Assembly: GCA_020052615.1 (NCBI GenBank)
Contig: JAGVOT010000070.1
Span: forward strand, 22,988-86,987
Length of the DNA: 64,000 bases
Reading direction: 5' to 3'
DNA from: Nitrospirota bacterium
GTDB taxonomy: Bacteria > Nitrospirota > UBA9217
The translations under genes were made by a program, and so were the position numbers. This document shows, piece by piece, positions 1 through 9,000 of this stretch (position 1 is the first letter of the stretch; every line of letters begins with the position of its first letter). The notes under the pieces were generated by a model that worked only from the letters and a program-made list of their open reading frames with translations, made no database searches and was not told the origin of the DNA.

Positions 1-914
1 ATCAGGGTCGGCTCCTGGTAGGGGGCGAGGAGGTTCCCCTTCATGGCAGCGTCGAAGGAGAGCGTGATCCGGGCGACGTAGACATTCGAATCCTTGGCAC
101 CGGTGACCTTCAGGATGCCGTTCACCTTGTACAGCGTACCGTAGGACCGGCGCGTCTCCGGATGTTTGACCTTGTGGACCGGCTGGTAGATGGTGAAGCG
201 GTCACCAATGTTCACCGATTCCCGGGACCGGATGACGATGAAGACCTCGTCGTCGTACGCGAGGATGTTCGTCCCGTGGATGCCCTTGTACGGGTCATTT
301 GGTGACCCCTGGAGGAAATCCTTGCTGTTCTCCTCGCTCACAAAACCGGCGCTGAGCATTGCGTATTTGTCTATGATCGGGGTAGGGGCATCCTCCGGAA
401 GGATGAGACGGCTGCCGGTCACCGGTGTTTCCGGTTCGGGGGTCAGGCCTTCGATAGAGGTCCGCCTCTGGAAGATGGAAGGAGACTCCGCCTCTTCCTG
501 CGGCGCGGCTGCCGGCTGCTCCTGCGTCTTCTCAGCGACAGCCTTTTCCTCGACCGCTGTGTCCTCTGGGGTGCTCATGGCGTGTTCTACCGGAGCAAGG
601 CTCGGGATGACAAGGTTGCTGCCCGGATAGATGAGGTCCGGATCGTTCACGGAAGGATTCGATTTCCAGATGAGCGGCCAAAGAAAGGGATCACGGTAGA
701 AGGCATTGGCGATGTCCCAGAGCGTATCTCCCTCCCGGATCAGGTATGTTCCCTGTTGCTCCGGGGCGGGCGCTGCCTCGCCGTTCTGCTGCTGAGGGGA
801 CGCAGGGCCTGTCGGCTGTTCCTGGACCCATGCGGTCGTGGGCAACGATGCGGCGACGAGCAGGATAAGAACGCTCCGTACAGCACGGACTACGGGAATA
901 GACCAACTGGTCAT
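1..914 (-). CDS. LysM domain exported protein (3' part outside window)
   Basis: This frame is open from an ATG at 914 to the window edge and is missing from the ORF track because it has no stop here. The N-terminus has a hydrophobic signal-like stretch (SVLILLVAASLPTTAW). A LysM domain follows at about residues 55-105, with REGDTLWDIANAFYRDP at its start and YPGSNLVIPS at its end. A Pro/Glu/Ala-rich linker comes next, then a C-terminal region of unknown fold. LysM modules bind peptidoglycan or related glycans, so a periplasmic or envelope role is likely. The start overlaps the stop of the upstream lipoprotein gene by 4 nt (ATGA), so the two are co-transcribed leftward. The listed + strand ORFs 190-630 and 582-1148 are shadows of this gene. 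Confidence 0.85.
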   Translation of the reverse strand, partial: MTSWSIPVVRAVRSVLILLVAASLPTTAWVQEQPTGPASPQQQNGEAAPAPEQQGTYLIREGDTLWDIANAFYRDPFLWPLIWKSNPSVNDPDLIYPGSNLVIPSLAPVEHAMSTPEDTAVEEKAVAEKTQEQPAAAPQEEAESPSIFQRRTSIEGLTPEPETPVTGSRLILPEDAPTPIIDKYAMLSAGFVSEENSKDFLQGSPNDPYKGIHGTNILAYDDEVFIVIRSRESVNIGDRFTIYQPVHKVKHPETRRSYGTLYKVNGILKVTGAKDSNVYVARITLSFDAAMKGNLLAPYQEPTL

Positions 915-1291
915 TGTTCCTGCCTCCTCACGGTTTTTTTCTTTTTTGCCTTCTTCTTTTTTACCGTCTTTTTCTTCTCCGGCGCGACCTTCGGCGTGGA
1001 AGACCGCTTGGACGTGATCTGGCGAGGGGTACGCGAGGCAGGAGCTATGGACTGGCGTTCTTCCAGCGCCTTGACTTTTGAGGAAAGGGCCTCGGTAATG
1101 GCTGCCTGCTCCTCGACCTTTTTCCTGTTCTCATTCTGGAGGTTCTGAAGTTCCAAAAGCTGTTTCTGCAGAACCGTGATCTGCCCATTGGCGGGATCTG
1201 CCGGTTGGGGTTGTACCGCCGGGGCGCATCCGATCAGCACGAATACGATGACTGCCGACAAGGCCGCAACGAATCCTGGACGACCCGTCAT
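911..1291 (-). CDS. Lysine-rich coiled-coil lipoprotein
   Basis: A short protein of about 126 aa. A signal peptide ends in a lipobox (VLIGC), so it should be a lipid-anchored envelope protein. After the Cys there is a Pro-rich spacer, then a segment of about 45 residues with coiled-coil character (QKQLLELQNLQNENRKK), and a very basic tail rich in Lys (KKKTVKKKKAKKKK). The basic tail could bind anionic cell-wall polymers, which would suit its partner, the LysM gene downstream (4-nt overlap). The ORF track starts at 1309. I prefer the ATG at 1291, which gives a conventional lipoprotein signal and has a purine-rich AAGGGG upstream. No specific family recognised. Confidence 0.7.
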   Translation of the reverse strand: MTGRPGFVAALSAVIVFVLIGCAPAVQPQPADPANGQITVLQKQLLELQNLQNENRKKVEEQAAITEALSSKVKALEERQSIAPASRTPRQITSKRSSTPKVAPEKKKTVKKKKAKKKKTVRRQEQ

Positions 1292-1365
1292 CCTGCCACC
1301 CCTTCCCATCTCCTGCTTCCTGTCAAAATACGTATCATAAATTTTGTTAAAGATAGCTGAGAAAC

Positions 1366-1410
1366 CTCTTGTTTGTCAAGAGAAAATTCAAAAGCTTGCC
1401 TTGCTTTTGA
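1366..1410. promoter_or_regulatory. Two inverted repeats in divergent promoter region
   Basis: The intergenic region between the leftward lipoprotein gene and the rightward kinase gene holds two perfect inverted repeats. CTCTTG-5-CAAGAG lies at 1366-1382 and TCAAAAGC-7-GCTTTTGA at 1388-1410, about 28 nt before the kinase ATG. Neither has a T-tract in the + direction that would make a convincing terminator. They could be operator sites or leader hairpins; function not determined. Confidence 0.35.
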
Positions 1411-1438
1411 GTGACCTTTTTGGTATCCTGCTCGTGCT

Positions 1439-3601
1439 ATGAACACGACCAGTCGAGAGGAAACCACGGGCTTCAAGGGCATCATCACCGTGGTGGTTCT
1501 GCTGCTGCTGACCGCGGCCGCCATCGTCCTCCAGATCAGGTATCGCGGGTTCGAAGGGCCGTTATCGGACAACCTTCTCATTCTCATCCTCATCAATGCG
1601 AACTTTCTTCTCCTTGCGTCGGTCATCTTCCTGATCGGGCGCAACCTTTGGAAACTTTCAGTGGAGCGGAGGAGCAAGGTCCTCGGTGCGAAGTTCCGGA
1701 CCAAACTCGTCGCCGCATTCGTCAGCCTCTCATTTATCCCCACTGTCCTGCTGTTCATCATCGGGAGCGGCATGTATACCCGGGGCATTGAGCGGCTCTT
1801 CAGTCTTCGGCTTGAGACGGCGCTCCAGGATTCGGTGTCGGTCTCCCAGACCTATTATAACGGCCTGCGGGGACAGGCACTTGCCTTCAGCCGGCAGATC
1901 AGCCGGCAGATGAGCGACCAGCGGCTGGTCGAGCGGTTCGATGCTCCGGTGCTGAAGGAGTATCTTGCGAAAAAAGCTGCTGAATACGGGATCGGGGCCG
2001 TCGAGTTGTTCGATGGAGAACGCGCGACGCGCGCGCGGCTGGTGACCGAACAGTTCCCCGCCAGGACGTTCAAGGCGACGCCCGCCGACCTTATTGAACA
2101 GGCCTATGGCGATAACGAGGCGACCGGCGTGAGCGACCTCGGGAAAAAGGGCGAGATCATCCGGGCCATAGTGCCGCTTTACGCGGGAGAGAACGACAGG
2201 AGCGTCGCAGGCGCTGTCGCCGTCAGCTATTATGTTTCCTCGAGCCTCGCACACAAGATCGACGCGATCCGGGAGGGGTATTCCGAGTACCGGTCCTCCT
2301 TCAAGACCAAGGAGCTCTTGAAAGTGTCCTACCGGCTGGGATTTCTGGCCGTCATGCTGACACTGCTTCTTGCCGCCATCTGGGTCGCCCTTCGTGTCGC
2401 GGCGAGCATCACCGTGCCGATCCGCAAATTGGCGGAAGGGACGGTGGAAGTGGCGCGGGGGAACCTGGATTACCGTATCGAGGAACAATCGGGCGACGAG
2501 GTCGGGATGCTCGTGGAATCCTTCAACGGGATGACGGCGGATCTGAAGCACTCGAACGAGCGGCTCCGGCGGGAGATCACCAACCGGGAGATCATTCTTA
2601 CCAACATCGATGCCGGGGTCGTATCCCTGGACCGGACCGGCAGGATCACGACCATCAATCCTGCAGCGTCGCGCATCCTCGGCGTCATCCCGGAAGAAGT
2701 GATGAACAAACGGTATGACGAGGCCTTCCGGTTCATCGACCTGGGGCCGATACGGGGCCTCTTCCGGAAACTGGAAGAAGGCCAGGGGAGCGCCGAGGAG
2801 GAACTGTCGCTGGCGGTGAGGGGGAGGACCCTGTTCCTCCGCATGCGAGTTTCGACGATCCGGGAAAGCACGGGAGCGCTCCTGGGGACCGTCTTCACCT
2901 TTGATGATCTGACGGAGCTTCTCAGGGCAAAGAAGGCCGAGACCCGGCAGGACGTGGCGCGGAAGATAGCACACGAAGTGAAGAACCCTCTTACGCCGAT
3001 CAAGCTCTCTGCCGAGCGTCTCCGGAAAAAATACCTCGAAAAGGCCCCGGACTTCGACCGGGTCTTTGAGGAATCAAGCCAGACCATTATCCAGCAGGTC
3101 GACGGGCTGAAGAGGCTTCTGGACGAGTTTGCCGAATTTGCCCGTATGCCCCGGCCCAATCTTGTCTCCCAGGGGCTTCTCCCGGTGGTGGACGGCGTAA
3201 TCCGTCTCTACGAAGCGGCCCACAAAGATGTCACTTTCGTGAAGGAGGTCGGCGAGCTTCCCGAGCTGCTGCTGGACCAGGAGCAGATGAAACGGGTGTT
3301 TATAAACCTGTTCAAGAACGCAGTCGAGGTGATGGAGGGCGGCGGTGAGATCCGGGTATCGGCACGGCCTGCGGCGGGAGACGATAGAGTACGGATCGAG
3401 GTGTCCGATAATGGCCCCGGCATATCGGTGGAAGATGTGTCCCGTCTTTTTGAACCATACTTCTCGCGAAAGAAGAAAGGCGGCGGCCTTGGTCTTGCCA
3501 TCGTGGAGCGGATCATCGCGGACCACAATGGCTCCATTCATGCCGAACAGAACCATCCCCATGGCGCGCGATTTATCATTGAGCTGCCGGTCAGGAAATA
3601 G
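1439..3601 (+). CDS. NtrY-like membrane sensor histidine kinase
   Basis: A 720-aa sensor kinase with the NtrY layout. Three hydrophobic segments lie in the first ~115 residues, followed by an extracytoplasmic region and a fourth TM near 300-322. A HAMP domain (~320-375), a PAS domain (~385-490), a HisKA domain with phospho-acceptor His512 in the H-box KIAHEVKNPLTP, and a HATPase domain complete it. The HATPase has an N-box (NLFKNAVEVM), G1 (VSDNGPGIS) and G2 (GGGLGLAIVERII). It would autophosphorylate and pass the phosphate to a response regulator controlling gene expression. In many genomes NtrY is followed by the sigma-54 activator NtrX. Here the next gene is a rhodanese, so the partner is elsewhere. 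The signal sensed cannot be read from the sequence. Confidence 0.9.
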   Translation: MNTTSREETTGFKGIITVVVLLLLTAAAIVLQIRYRGFEGPLSDNLLILILINANFLLLASVIFLIGRNLWKLSVERRSKVLGAKFRTKLVAAFVSLSFIPTVLLFIIGSGMYTRGIERLFSLRLETALQDSVSVSQTYYNGLRGQALAFSRQISRQMSDQRLVERFDAPVLKEYLAKKAAEYGIGAVELFDGERATRARLVTEQFPARTFKATPADLIEQAYGDNEATGVSDLGKKGEIIRAIVPLYAGENDRSVAGAVAVSYYVSSSLAHKIDAIREGYSEYRSSFKTKELLKVSYRLGFLAVMLTLLLAAIWVALRVAASITVPIRKLAEGTVEVARGNLDYRIEEQSGDEVGMLVESFNGMTADLKHSNERLRREITNREIILTNIDAGVVSLDRTGRITTINPAASRILGVIPEEVMNKRYDEAFRFIDLGPIRGLFRKLEEGQGSAEEELSLAVRGRTLFLRMRVSTIRESTGALLGTVFTFDDLTELLRAKKAETRQDVARKIAHEVKNPLTPIKLSAERLRKKYLEKAPDFDRVFEESSQTIIQQVDGLKRLLDEFAEFARMPRPNLVSQGLLPVVDGVIRLYEAAHKDVTFVKEVGELPELLLDQEQMKRVFINLFKNAVEVMEGGGEIRVSARPAAGDDRVRIEVSDNGPGISVEDVSRLFEPYFSRKKKGGGLGLAIVERIIADHNGSIHAEQNHPHGARFIIELPVRK

Positions 3602-3608
3602 GGAAAAA

Positions 3609-3684
3609 ATGCGGATTGCGGAATGCGGATTGCAGATTAGTAATGCGTGACAGAAGCAGTTCAACTCCGCAATTCGCAATTCGA
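3609..3684. repeat. Imperfect inverted repeat of GCGGATTGCGGAATGCGG type
   Basis: Just after the kinase stop there is a direct reiteration of GCGGATTGCGGAATGCGGAT followed about 30 nt later by CCGCAATTCGCAATTCGAA, roughly its reverse complement. The transcript could fold into a long imperfect hairpin between the kinase and rhodanese genes. This looks like a dispersed intergenic palindromic element. A genome-wide copy count would be needed to show that. Confidence 0.45.
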
Positions 3685-3708
3685 AATCAAACGTGGGAGG
3701 TTTTCAGT

Positions 3709-4080
3709 TTGGATACTGCATCGATCGTTCTGTTAAGCCTGTTCGGCATCTATATCCTCATCAAGTTGCTGGGTTTCCTGAGCCGTCTCGGGATCAAACA
3801 GGTCCCGCCAAGCGTCCTTGACCAGATGAAGGGTATCACCCTGCTCGATACGCGGACGGATAAGGAATACAAACAGGGCCATATTCCCGGCGCCATCCAT
3901 ATTCCCCTCAGCGACATCGGGACCAAGGCCAAGAAGCTTCGGAAGGACAAGGAGATGGTGGTCTACTGCCAGAACGGGAACCGGAGCATCTGGGCCATCA
4001 AGCGCCTCATGGGCATGGGATTCACCAAACTCCATAATCTGAAGGGCGGATACGGTGCCTGGAAACGATCACACCGCTGA
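3709..4080 (+). CDS. Membrane-anchored rhodanese-like domain protein
   Basis: A 123-aa protein with one N-terminal transmembrane helix (IVLLSLFGIYILIKLLGFL) followed by a single rhodanese domain. The motifs LLDTRTDKEYKQGHIPGA and the loop YCQNGNRS are typical, with catalytic Cys87. Such domains carry sulfane sulfur as a persulfide and act as sulfurtransferases or thiol donors; the membrane anchor places it at the inner membrane. I prefer the TTG start at 3709, which has GGGAGG 8 nt upstream. The ORF-track start at 3616 would run through the palindromic repeat. It overlaps the following DNA glycosylase gene by 26 nt. Confidence 0.85.
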   Translation: MDTASIVLLSLFGIYILIKLLGFLSRLGIKQVPPSVLDQMKGITLLDTRTDKEYKQGHIPGAIHIPLSDIGTKAKKLRKDKEMVVYCQNGNRSIWAIKRLMGMGFTKLHNLKGGYGAWKRSHR

Positions 4081-4708
4081 GCTCCGGAAGGACTATCGGA
4101 AGAAGCGGCGGGCCATCGAGCGGCGGCTCGCGGAGTTCCGGGCGGTCTACGAGCGAGGCGATGAGGCGATCTTCGAGGAGCTCTGCTTCTGCATCCTGAC
4201 CGCGGGCAGCAGCGCACGGATGGGCATGCGCACGATCGCGGCGCTCCGGGACATCCTCCTGTCCGGCACGGAGAAGGACCTGCAGGTGCGTGCGGCAGAG
4301 CACCGGGTCCGGTTCTGGCGGCTGAGGCCATCATACATCTACCGCACCCGAGAATACCTTAATGAATTTTGCGGCCTGAAGTTGCGGGAACTTCTGGATT
4401 CCTTCCGTGACCCCCAGGAGCGTCGCGACTTCTTCGCGAAGAACAAGGCGATCAAGGGGCTGGGCTACAAAGAGTCCAGCCACTTTCTGCGGAACATCGG
4501 TTTCCAGGGATATGCCATCCTGGACAAGCATATCGTGAACAGCCTCCGGGAAATGGGCGTGATCAGCAGGCGGCTCACCCCGGTCACGCGTAAGGGCTAT
4601 CTTGCCATCGAAAAGAAGCTCGCCGCGTTCGCCGGCGAGATCGGCATTGATATAGATCATCTGGATCTTCTCCTGTGGTCGAGAAAGACGGGGGAGATCC
4701 TGAAATAA
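4055..4708 (+). CDS. N-glycosylase/DNA lyase, Ogg2-type (8-oxoguanine repair)
   Basis: A 217-aa helix-hairpin-helix-GPD superfamily DNA glycosylase, the usual length of archaeal-type Ogg2. The signature KAIKGLGYKESSHFLRNIG contains the catalytic Lys139, and LDKHIV contains the general Asp157. The enzyme excises 8-oxoguanine and cleaves the abasic strand by beta-elimination in the cytoplasm. The start is GTG at 4055, inside the 3' end of the rhodanese gene, with an AAGGGCGGA ribosome-binding site. Overlap with the rhodanese gene suggests a common transcript, perhaps linked to oxidative stress. This family is commoner in archaea and thermophiles than in typical proteobacteria. Confidence 0.88.
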   Translation: MPGNDHTAELRKDYRKKRRAIERRLAEFRAVYERGDEAIFEELCFCILTAGSSARMGMRTIAALRDILLSGTEKDLQVRAAEHRVRFWRLRPSYIYRTREYLNEFCGLKLRELLDSFRDPQERRDFFAKNKAIKGLGYKESSHFLRNIGFQGYAILDKHIVNSLREMGVISRRLTPVTRKGYLAIEKKLAAFAGEIGIDIDHLDLLLWSRKTGEILK

Positions 4709-4862
4709 GTTCTGCGTGCGGAGTGAAAGACTAACGCCCATGCATCATGAATCCAGGAGCGAACGATCGATAAGGGTTGAAGAGTAAGCCGTTAGGATTG
4801 ATGATTCCCTGCATCTTGCTGAAGGGAACTAAAATTGCGCTTTCTGTTTCAGAGGATAAGGA

Positions 4863-5159
4863 GTGAGTGACAAAGGTCTAAAAAAAGCGGTGATCATTGG
4901 AGCGGCCATCGGAGCGGTCGTGACGCTCGGCGCTGCGATCTCCATGGATTATGTCCTGTCCAACTCCCTGCAGGGGACCTGGCGGGATGCGGCGGTCAAG
5001 GACGTGACCAAGATATTCGGCCCGGCGTGCGGGCAGAACTGGTATGCCGTCACCCTGGTCCTTGTCTCAGTCATGGCATTTCTCGCCTGTTTTGGCGCCG
5101 TCCTTGGCGCTGTGGCGGGCACCATCATGAACCGGTTCTTCAAGCTCCTGCTGAAGTGA
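4863..5159 (+). CDS. Small two-TM membrane protein, intact copy
   Basis: A 98-aa protein starting with GTG (GAGG 7 nt upstream). It has two hydrophobic segments, about residues 8-30 and 60-90, with a polar loop containing ACGQNWY between them. I do not recognise a family. The last 72 codons (4944-5159, stop included) recur at 12468-12683 with 12 mismatches in 216 nt and no indels, about 94% identity. The two copies flank the subtilase region. The gene is separated from the DNA glycosylase by 154 nt with no clear element. Confidence 0.6.
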   Translation: MSDKGLKKAVIIGAAIGAVVTLGAAISMDYVLSNSLQGTWRDAAVKDVTKIFGPACGQNWYAVTLVLVSVMAFLACFGAVLGAVAGTIMNRFFKLLLK

Positions 5160-5603
5160 ATAATCCCGGGATTCTCCTACCCGCGTAGTCCCGCATTAGC
5201 CAAAGCATAATCTCAATATTTCGTCTCACAACACTTGATAGTTGTGTTGCTTCTAAACGATACCCCAAAAATACCCCACAATTATTGTTGACAAAGTGGT
5301 TCAAGTTCCTTAAACTCTCGCTCACCGTTGAAAATGCATTCCAGATTTCAGACGAACAACGCGTGCCTGTTGGAAGATGTCGATGTTGTGTAGAGTGATG
5401 TTGCATTTCCTTAATACCCTTTCTGATCGAAGCTGTTCCCTTCTGCATTACTAAGGCTTGAATAATTTATGCTCGATTGTGCCGCATGGTACGCTGCCGT
5501 TTTACGGATTCAGTAGCGATATGTCCTATCATGCGTCTGTGCGAACTGCAATATACACTGACTCCACTGATCCGGATCTTTGGTCGACGAGGGAAATCTA
5601 TCT
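5160..5603. other. Gap of 444 nt, more AT-rich, no convincing gene
   Basis: The stretch between the small membrane protein and the propeptide gene is more AT-rich than the flanks. It contains a short tandem TACCCCAAAAATACCCCA at about 5262-5279. The minus-strand ORF 5140-5448 and the two plus-strand ORFs near 5458-5748 show no recognisable protein features. I see no tRNA, no clear promoter and no terminator. It may be part of the segment inserted or duplicated between the two copies of the small membrane protein gene. Confidence 0.4.
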
Positions 5604-5984
5604 ATGGTTTGGGCCGCATCAGAACGGGGAAAGGCCCGGGCGCTGTTCTTCTCGCTCACGTATCTCATTCTCCTATGCCCGGATCCCGGGTGGGCGGAAC
5701 CGGGCACAGCGATTGAGCAGCCGGGCAAGAGGAACGAACAAACCGTAGGCAAGTACAAAGAAGGGGAGCTCCTGGTGAAATTCAAAGCAGAAACGCCCAA
5801 AGATGTGGAGTCAGCATTGCATGGCAAACTCGGTTCGGAAGTCATCAAGGAATTTCATACGATCAAGGTCCAGCATGTCAGGCTGAAAAAGAGACTGAGC
5901 GTGGAGGAGGCCGTCCGTCTATATCAGGCGGACCCGAATGTCGAATACGCAGAACCTAATCATATCGTGGAAATACAGGAATGA
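5604..5984 (+). CDS. Stand-alone subtilase propeptide (fervidolysin-type prodomain) protein
   Basis: A 126-aa exported protein: signal peptide (ALFFSLTYLILLCPDPGWA) followed by a single prodomain and no protease domain. The segment GELLVKFKAETPKDVESAL through DPNVEYAEPNHIVEIQ aligns with the prodomain of the protease encoded 33 nt downstream (GELIVKFKKE ... DVEYAEPNYIIYAQ). Such prodomains are intramolecular chaperones and inhibitors of subtilases. A free copy could fold or inhibit the neighbouring enzyme in trans. The ATG at 5604 has GAGGGA 9 nt upstream, better than the TTG at 5580 used in the track. Codon use is closer to the surrounding genome than that of the middle of the protease gene. 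Confidence 0.8.
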   Translation: MVWAASERGKARALFFSLTYLILLCPDPGWAEPGTAIEQPGKRNEQTVGKYKEGELLVKFKAETPKDVESALHGKLGSEVIKEFHTIKVQHVRLKKRLSVEEAVRLYQADPNVEYAEPNHIVEIQE

Positions 5985-6017
5985 TATGTCTACTCAGCTA
6001 AAAAAAGGAGCAAAGAC

Positions 6018-9000
6018 ATGAAAACAGATTTTGTTAGAGCGTGTATATTTCCAGCACTTACGGTCTTCTTTTTTTCAGGAAGTGTTTTCGCAGTAGACGG
6101 ATTGCATGAAAAGCGGCCGGATCAAGGCCCCCTTGCGCAGAAACAGGAGAAAAATTTCAAGAAAGGTGAGCTTATTGTCAAATTCAAAAAGGAAGTAGCA
6201 GACCAGATAAAAAAGGGCAAACACGACAAACATGGCGCGAAGAGGCTCAAACAATTCAAGCATACTGGTGTTGAAATTGTTCAGCTTGCGACCGGGATGA
6301 CTGTTGAGGAGGCGATTGCCCGCTATATGTCGGACACGGACGTTGAGTACGCAGAACCAAACTATATTATTTATGCTCAGGACTTACCGAAAACTTTTCC
6401 TGATGATCCATATCTTAGCAACCAATGGGGCGTATATGGTTCCCTTTGGAGTCCCGGCATTATGGCGCCAGAGGCATGGAGTATAACGACGGGGAACAGT
6501 GATGTAGTCATCGCAGTAATTGACTCTGGAGTGGATTATACGCACGCAGATCTTACAACCAATATATGGGTTAATCCAGGAGAAATCTCCGGGAATGGTA
6601 TTGACGACGACAATAATGGATATATCGATGATATTCATGGCATCAATGCAATTAATGGTACTGGCAACCCCATGGATGACGGCTATCATGGAACCCATGT
6701 AGCAGGAACAATCGGTGCTGTTGGAAACAATGCTGTTGGCATAACAGGGGTAAGTTGGAATACAAAAATTATGGCATGTAAATTCATGTCAGGGAATCCA
6801 GCAAGAGGATCTTTGGCTGATGCCCTGGAATGTCTAGAATATGTCAAGGAGATGAAAAACAGGGGAGTCAATGTTGTTGCTACAAACAACAGCTACGGAG
6901 ACGCAACTATTCTATTTACCTCACTTTTTGATGCTATTAATCAACAGAGAGATATCCTTTTTGTGCAGGCTGCTGGAAACGCGCGCTATGATGTTGATTA
7001 TATCCAAGTTAGAGGTAATACTACCTCCTATTCAAGGTATTATTTGCCAAATTATATTGTAGTGGGAGCAACCACAAAACGCGATGAGCTCTGGTTCGTT
7101 TCTAACTATGGGCGCCATAGCGTTCATGTTGGAGCGCCTGGCGATCAGATTTACAGCACTATTCCCAATAACGGATACCAGATGGATAGTGGAACTTCTA
7201 TGGCAGTACCCCATGTCGCTGGCAACGCAGCGCTTATTGCTTCTCGCTACCCGACAAAATCAGCCGCTCAGATTCGAAACCTCATTTTGAGCGGCGGAGA
7301 TGTCATGGGGGATCTCGTTAGTAAAACACTTACTGGTAGGCGGATCAATGCATATGGATCGCTCACCTGCAGCAATTCACCCGTGTTTTCCATACTGAAG
7401 TATCCCATGGACTATTCAGTTGGAGTGACCCAGCATTTATCAGCTATAAGCATTAACTGTGATGAATCAATCGGTCCTGTCACCGTGACAACACACAGTG
7501 GTGAGATTGTTCAATTGCATGATGACGGAGTGTCCCCTGATCTCGCGGCAGGGGACGGTATATTTATGGGCACGTGGACGCCTTCAGTGCATGGCGATAA
7601 GCTTGTGTATTCATCTCCAATCGGCACGGATGAGGTCGTAACCACGCCGCTGTCAATACTGACAACGAGCGTGAAAAATGCTTTCCGCAATACGCCATAT
7701 AGCTTCTTGTTTAAAGCGTATGGTGGCGTGGCACCCCATGTCTGGAGAATTACTTCAGGGTCACTTCCTTCAGGACTTTCTTTGACTTCGCCAGGAGAGA
7801 TTGTTGGTATCCCTGCGGAAACAGGATCGTTTAGCTTTGGGATAGAGGCGAAGGATTTGTCCGGTCTGGTATCACAGGCGTGGTTAACAATAGCTGTCGA
7901 CGAATTTGACAGCAGTGCTTTTGAATTATGGGGCAAACAATATGATTCGGCTCCGGGTGTACTTGAAGTACATGAAGTTGGTAACAGCATTGCATCCGAT
8001 ACACTGGGCAATGTCTTTGTGGGAGGCGAGATTTCGAGATATGACTCTCAAACGTGGTTGCGGCCTTCGGATGCTTTTCTTGTTAAATACGATCAAGATG
8101 GAAATGTTGTTTGGACGCGGTCTTACGATACCGGTACTTATGATGGGGCTGTTTCGGTAGCTGTCGATAGTGAGAATAATATTTATACGGCTGGCTATGA
8201 GCACAATGGAATCAATCGTGGTTACCTTTTAGTTAAATATGATCAATTGGGCGACAAACTATGGAATACACGATATGAAGTAGACCAGTTGGATAGCGCA
8301 GTAACTGATATGGCAATAGACGCGAGTGACAATATTTATTTAATTGGTACAGCCAGTTCAAACAATATCGCTGTCTTTGATAAAAACGGAATTATGTTGC
8401 GTAGTTTCACTGCGCGTGTTAATTCAGGCATTGCTGTTGACAGCAGCGGTAATATCTATGCAGCTGGTCAAAATCTTTTAATAAAGCACAGCCCCGACGG
8501 CGGCGAAATATGGGCTGCGAATTCATTAGGAACAATAACTGATCTGGCATTAGATGTCAGCGGGAATGTATATATTTCAGGTGCTATTTTATATGGGAGT
8601 AACAAAGATTATTTAATAGAAAAATATTCGACTGGCGGCACACCGTTGTGGTCCAAAAACTATGATGGGACAAGTGATGACAATGCCAACGATATTGCCG
8701 TAGATAAGTTAGGAAATATATATGTGACTGGATACGCCGATTTAAATTTCTTAACGCTAAAATATTCTTTCGATGGAGTTCTCTTATGGAAAAAATTATA
8801 CGATACAGGCAACTCTGATTTTGCGAACGGGATAGCCGTTGATTTGAATGAGAATGTTTATGTGACCGGTAGATCCTACAATGAAAATCCAATTAGCGGC
8901 TCAAATGATGATTGTACAACAGTAAAATATAAAAACAATGACGTCATGATTGCCAATGGTGGGTTGGCGTCGGCGACAATTAATCTTGCCTATAACGCCG

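Noticed and set aside
190-1148. Plus-strand ORFs 190-630 and 582-1148
   Set aside because: They are the complement of the LysM protein and lipoprotein genes. The + frames encode Phe/Lys-run and Arg-rich sequence without domains.
1730-2974. Minus-strand ORF of 414 aa
   Set aside because: Antisense to the histidine kinase, which has intact H, N and G boxes. The antisense product shows no features.
5140-5448. Minus-strand ORF of 102 aa
   Set aside because: No Shine-Dalgarno, no family resemblance and it runs into the end of the small membrane protein gene. I considered an integrase remnant because of the nearby insertion-like boundary but see no catalytic motif.
5160-5603. tRNA or attachment site at the left edge of the subtilase segment
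   Set aside because: No cloverleaf or conserved tRNA arm was found. The only repeat across the segment is the partial membrane protein gene.
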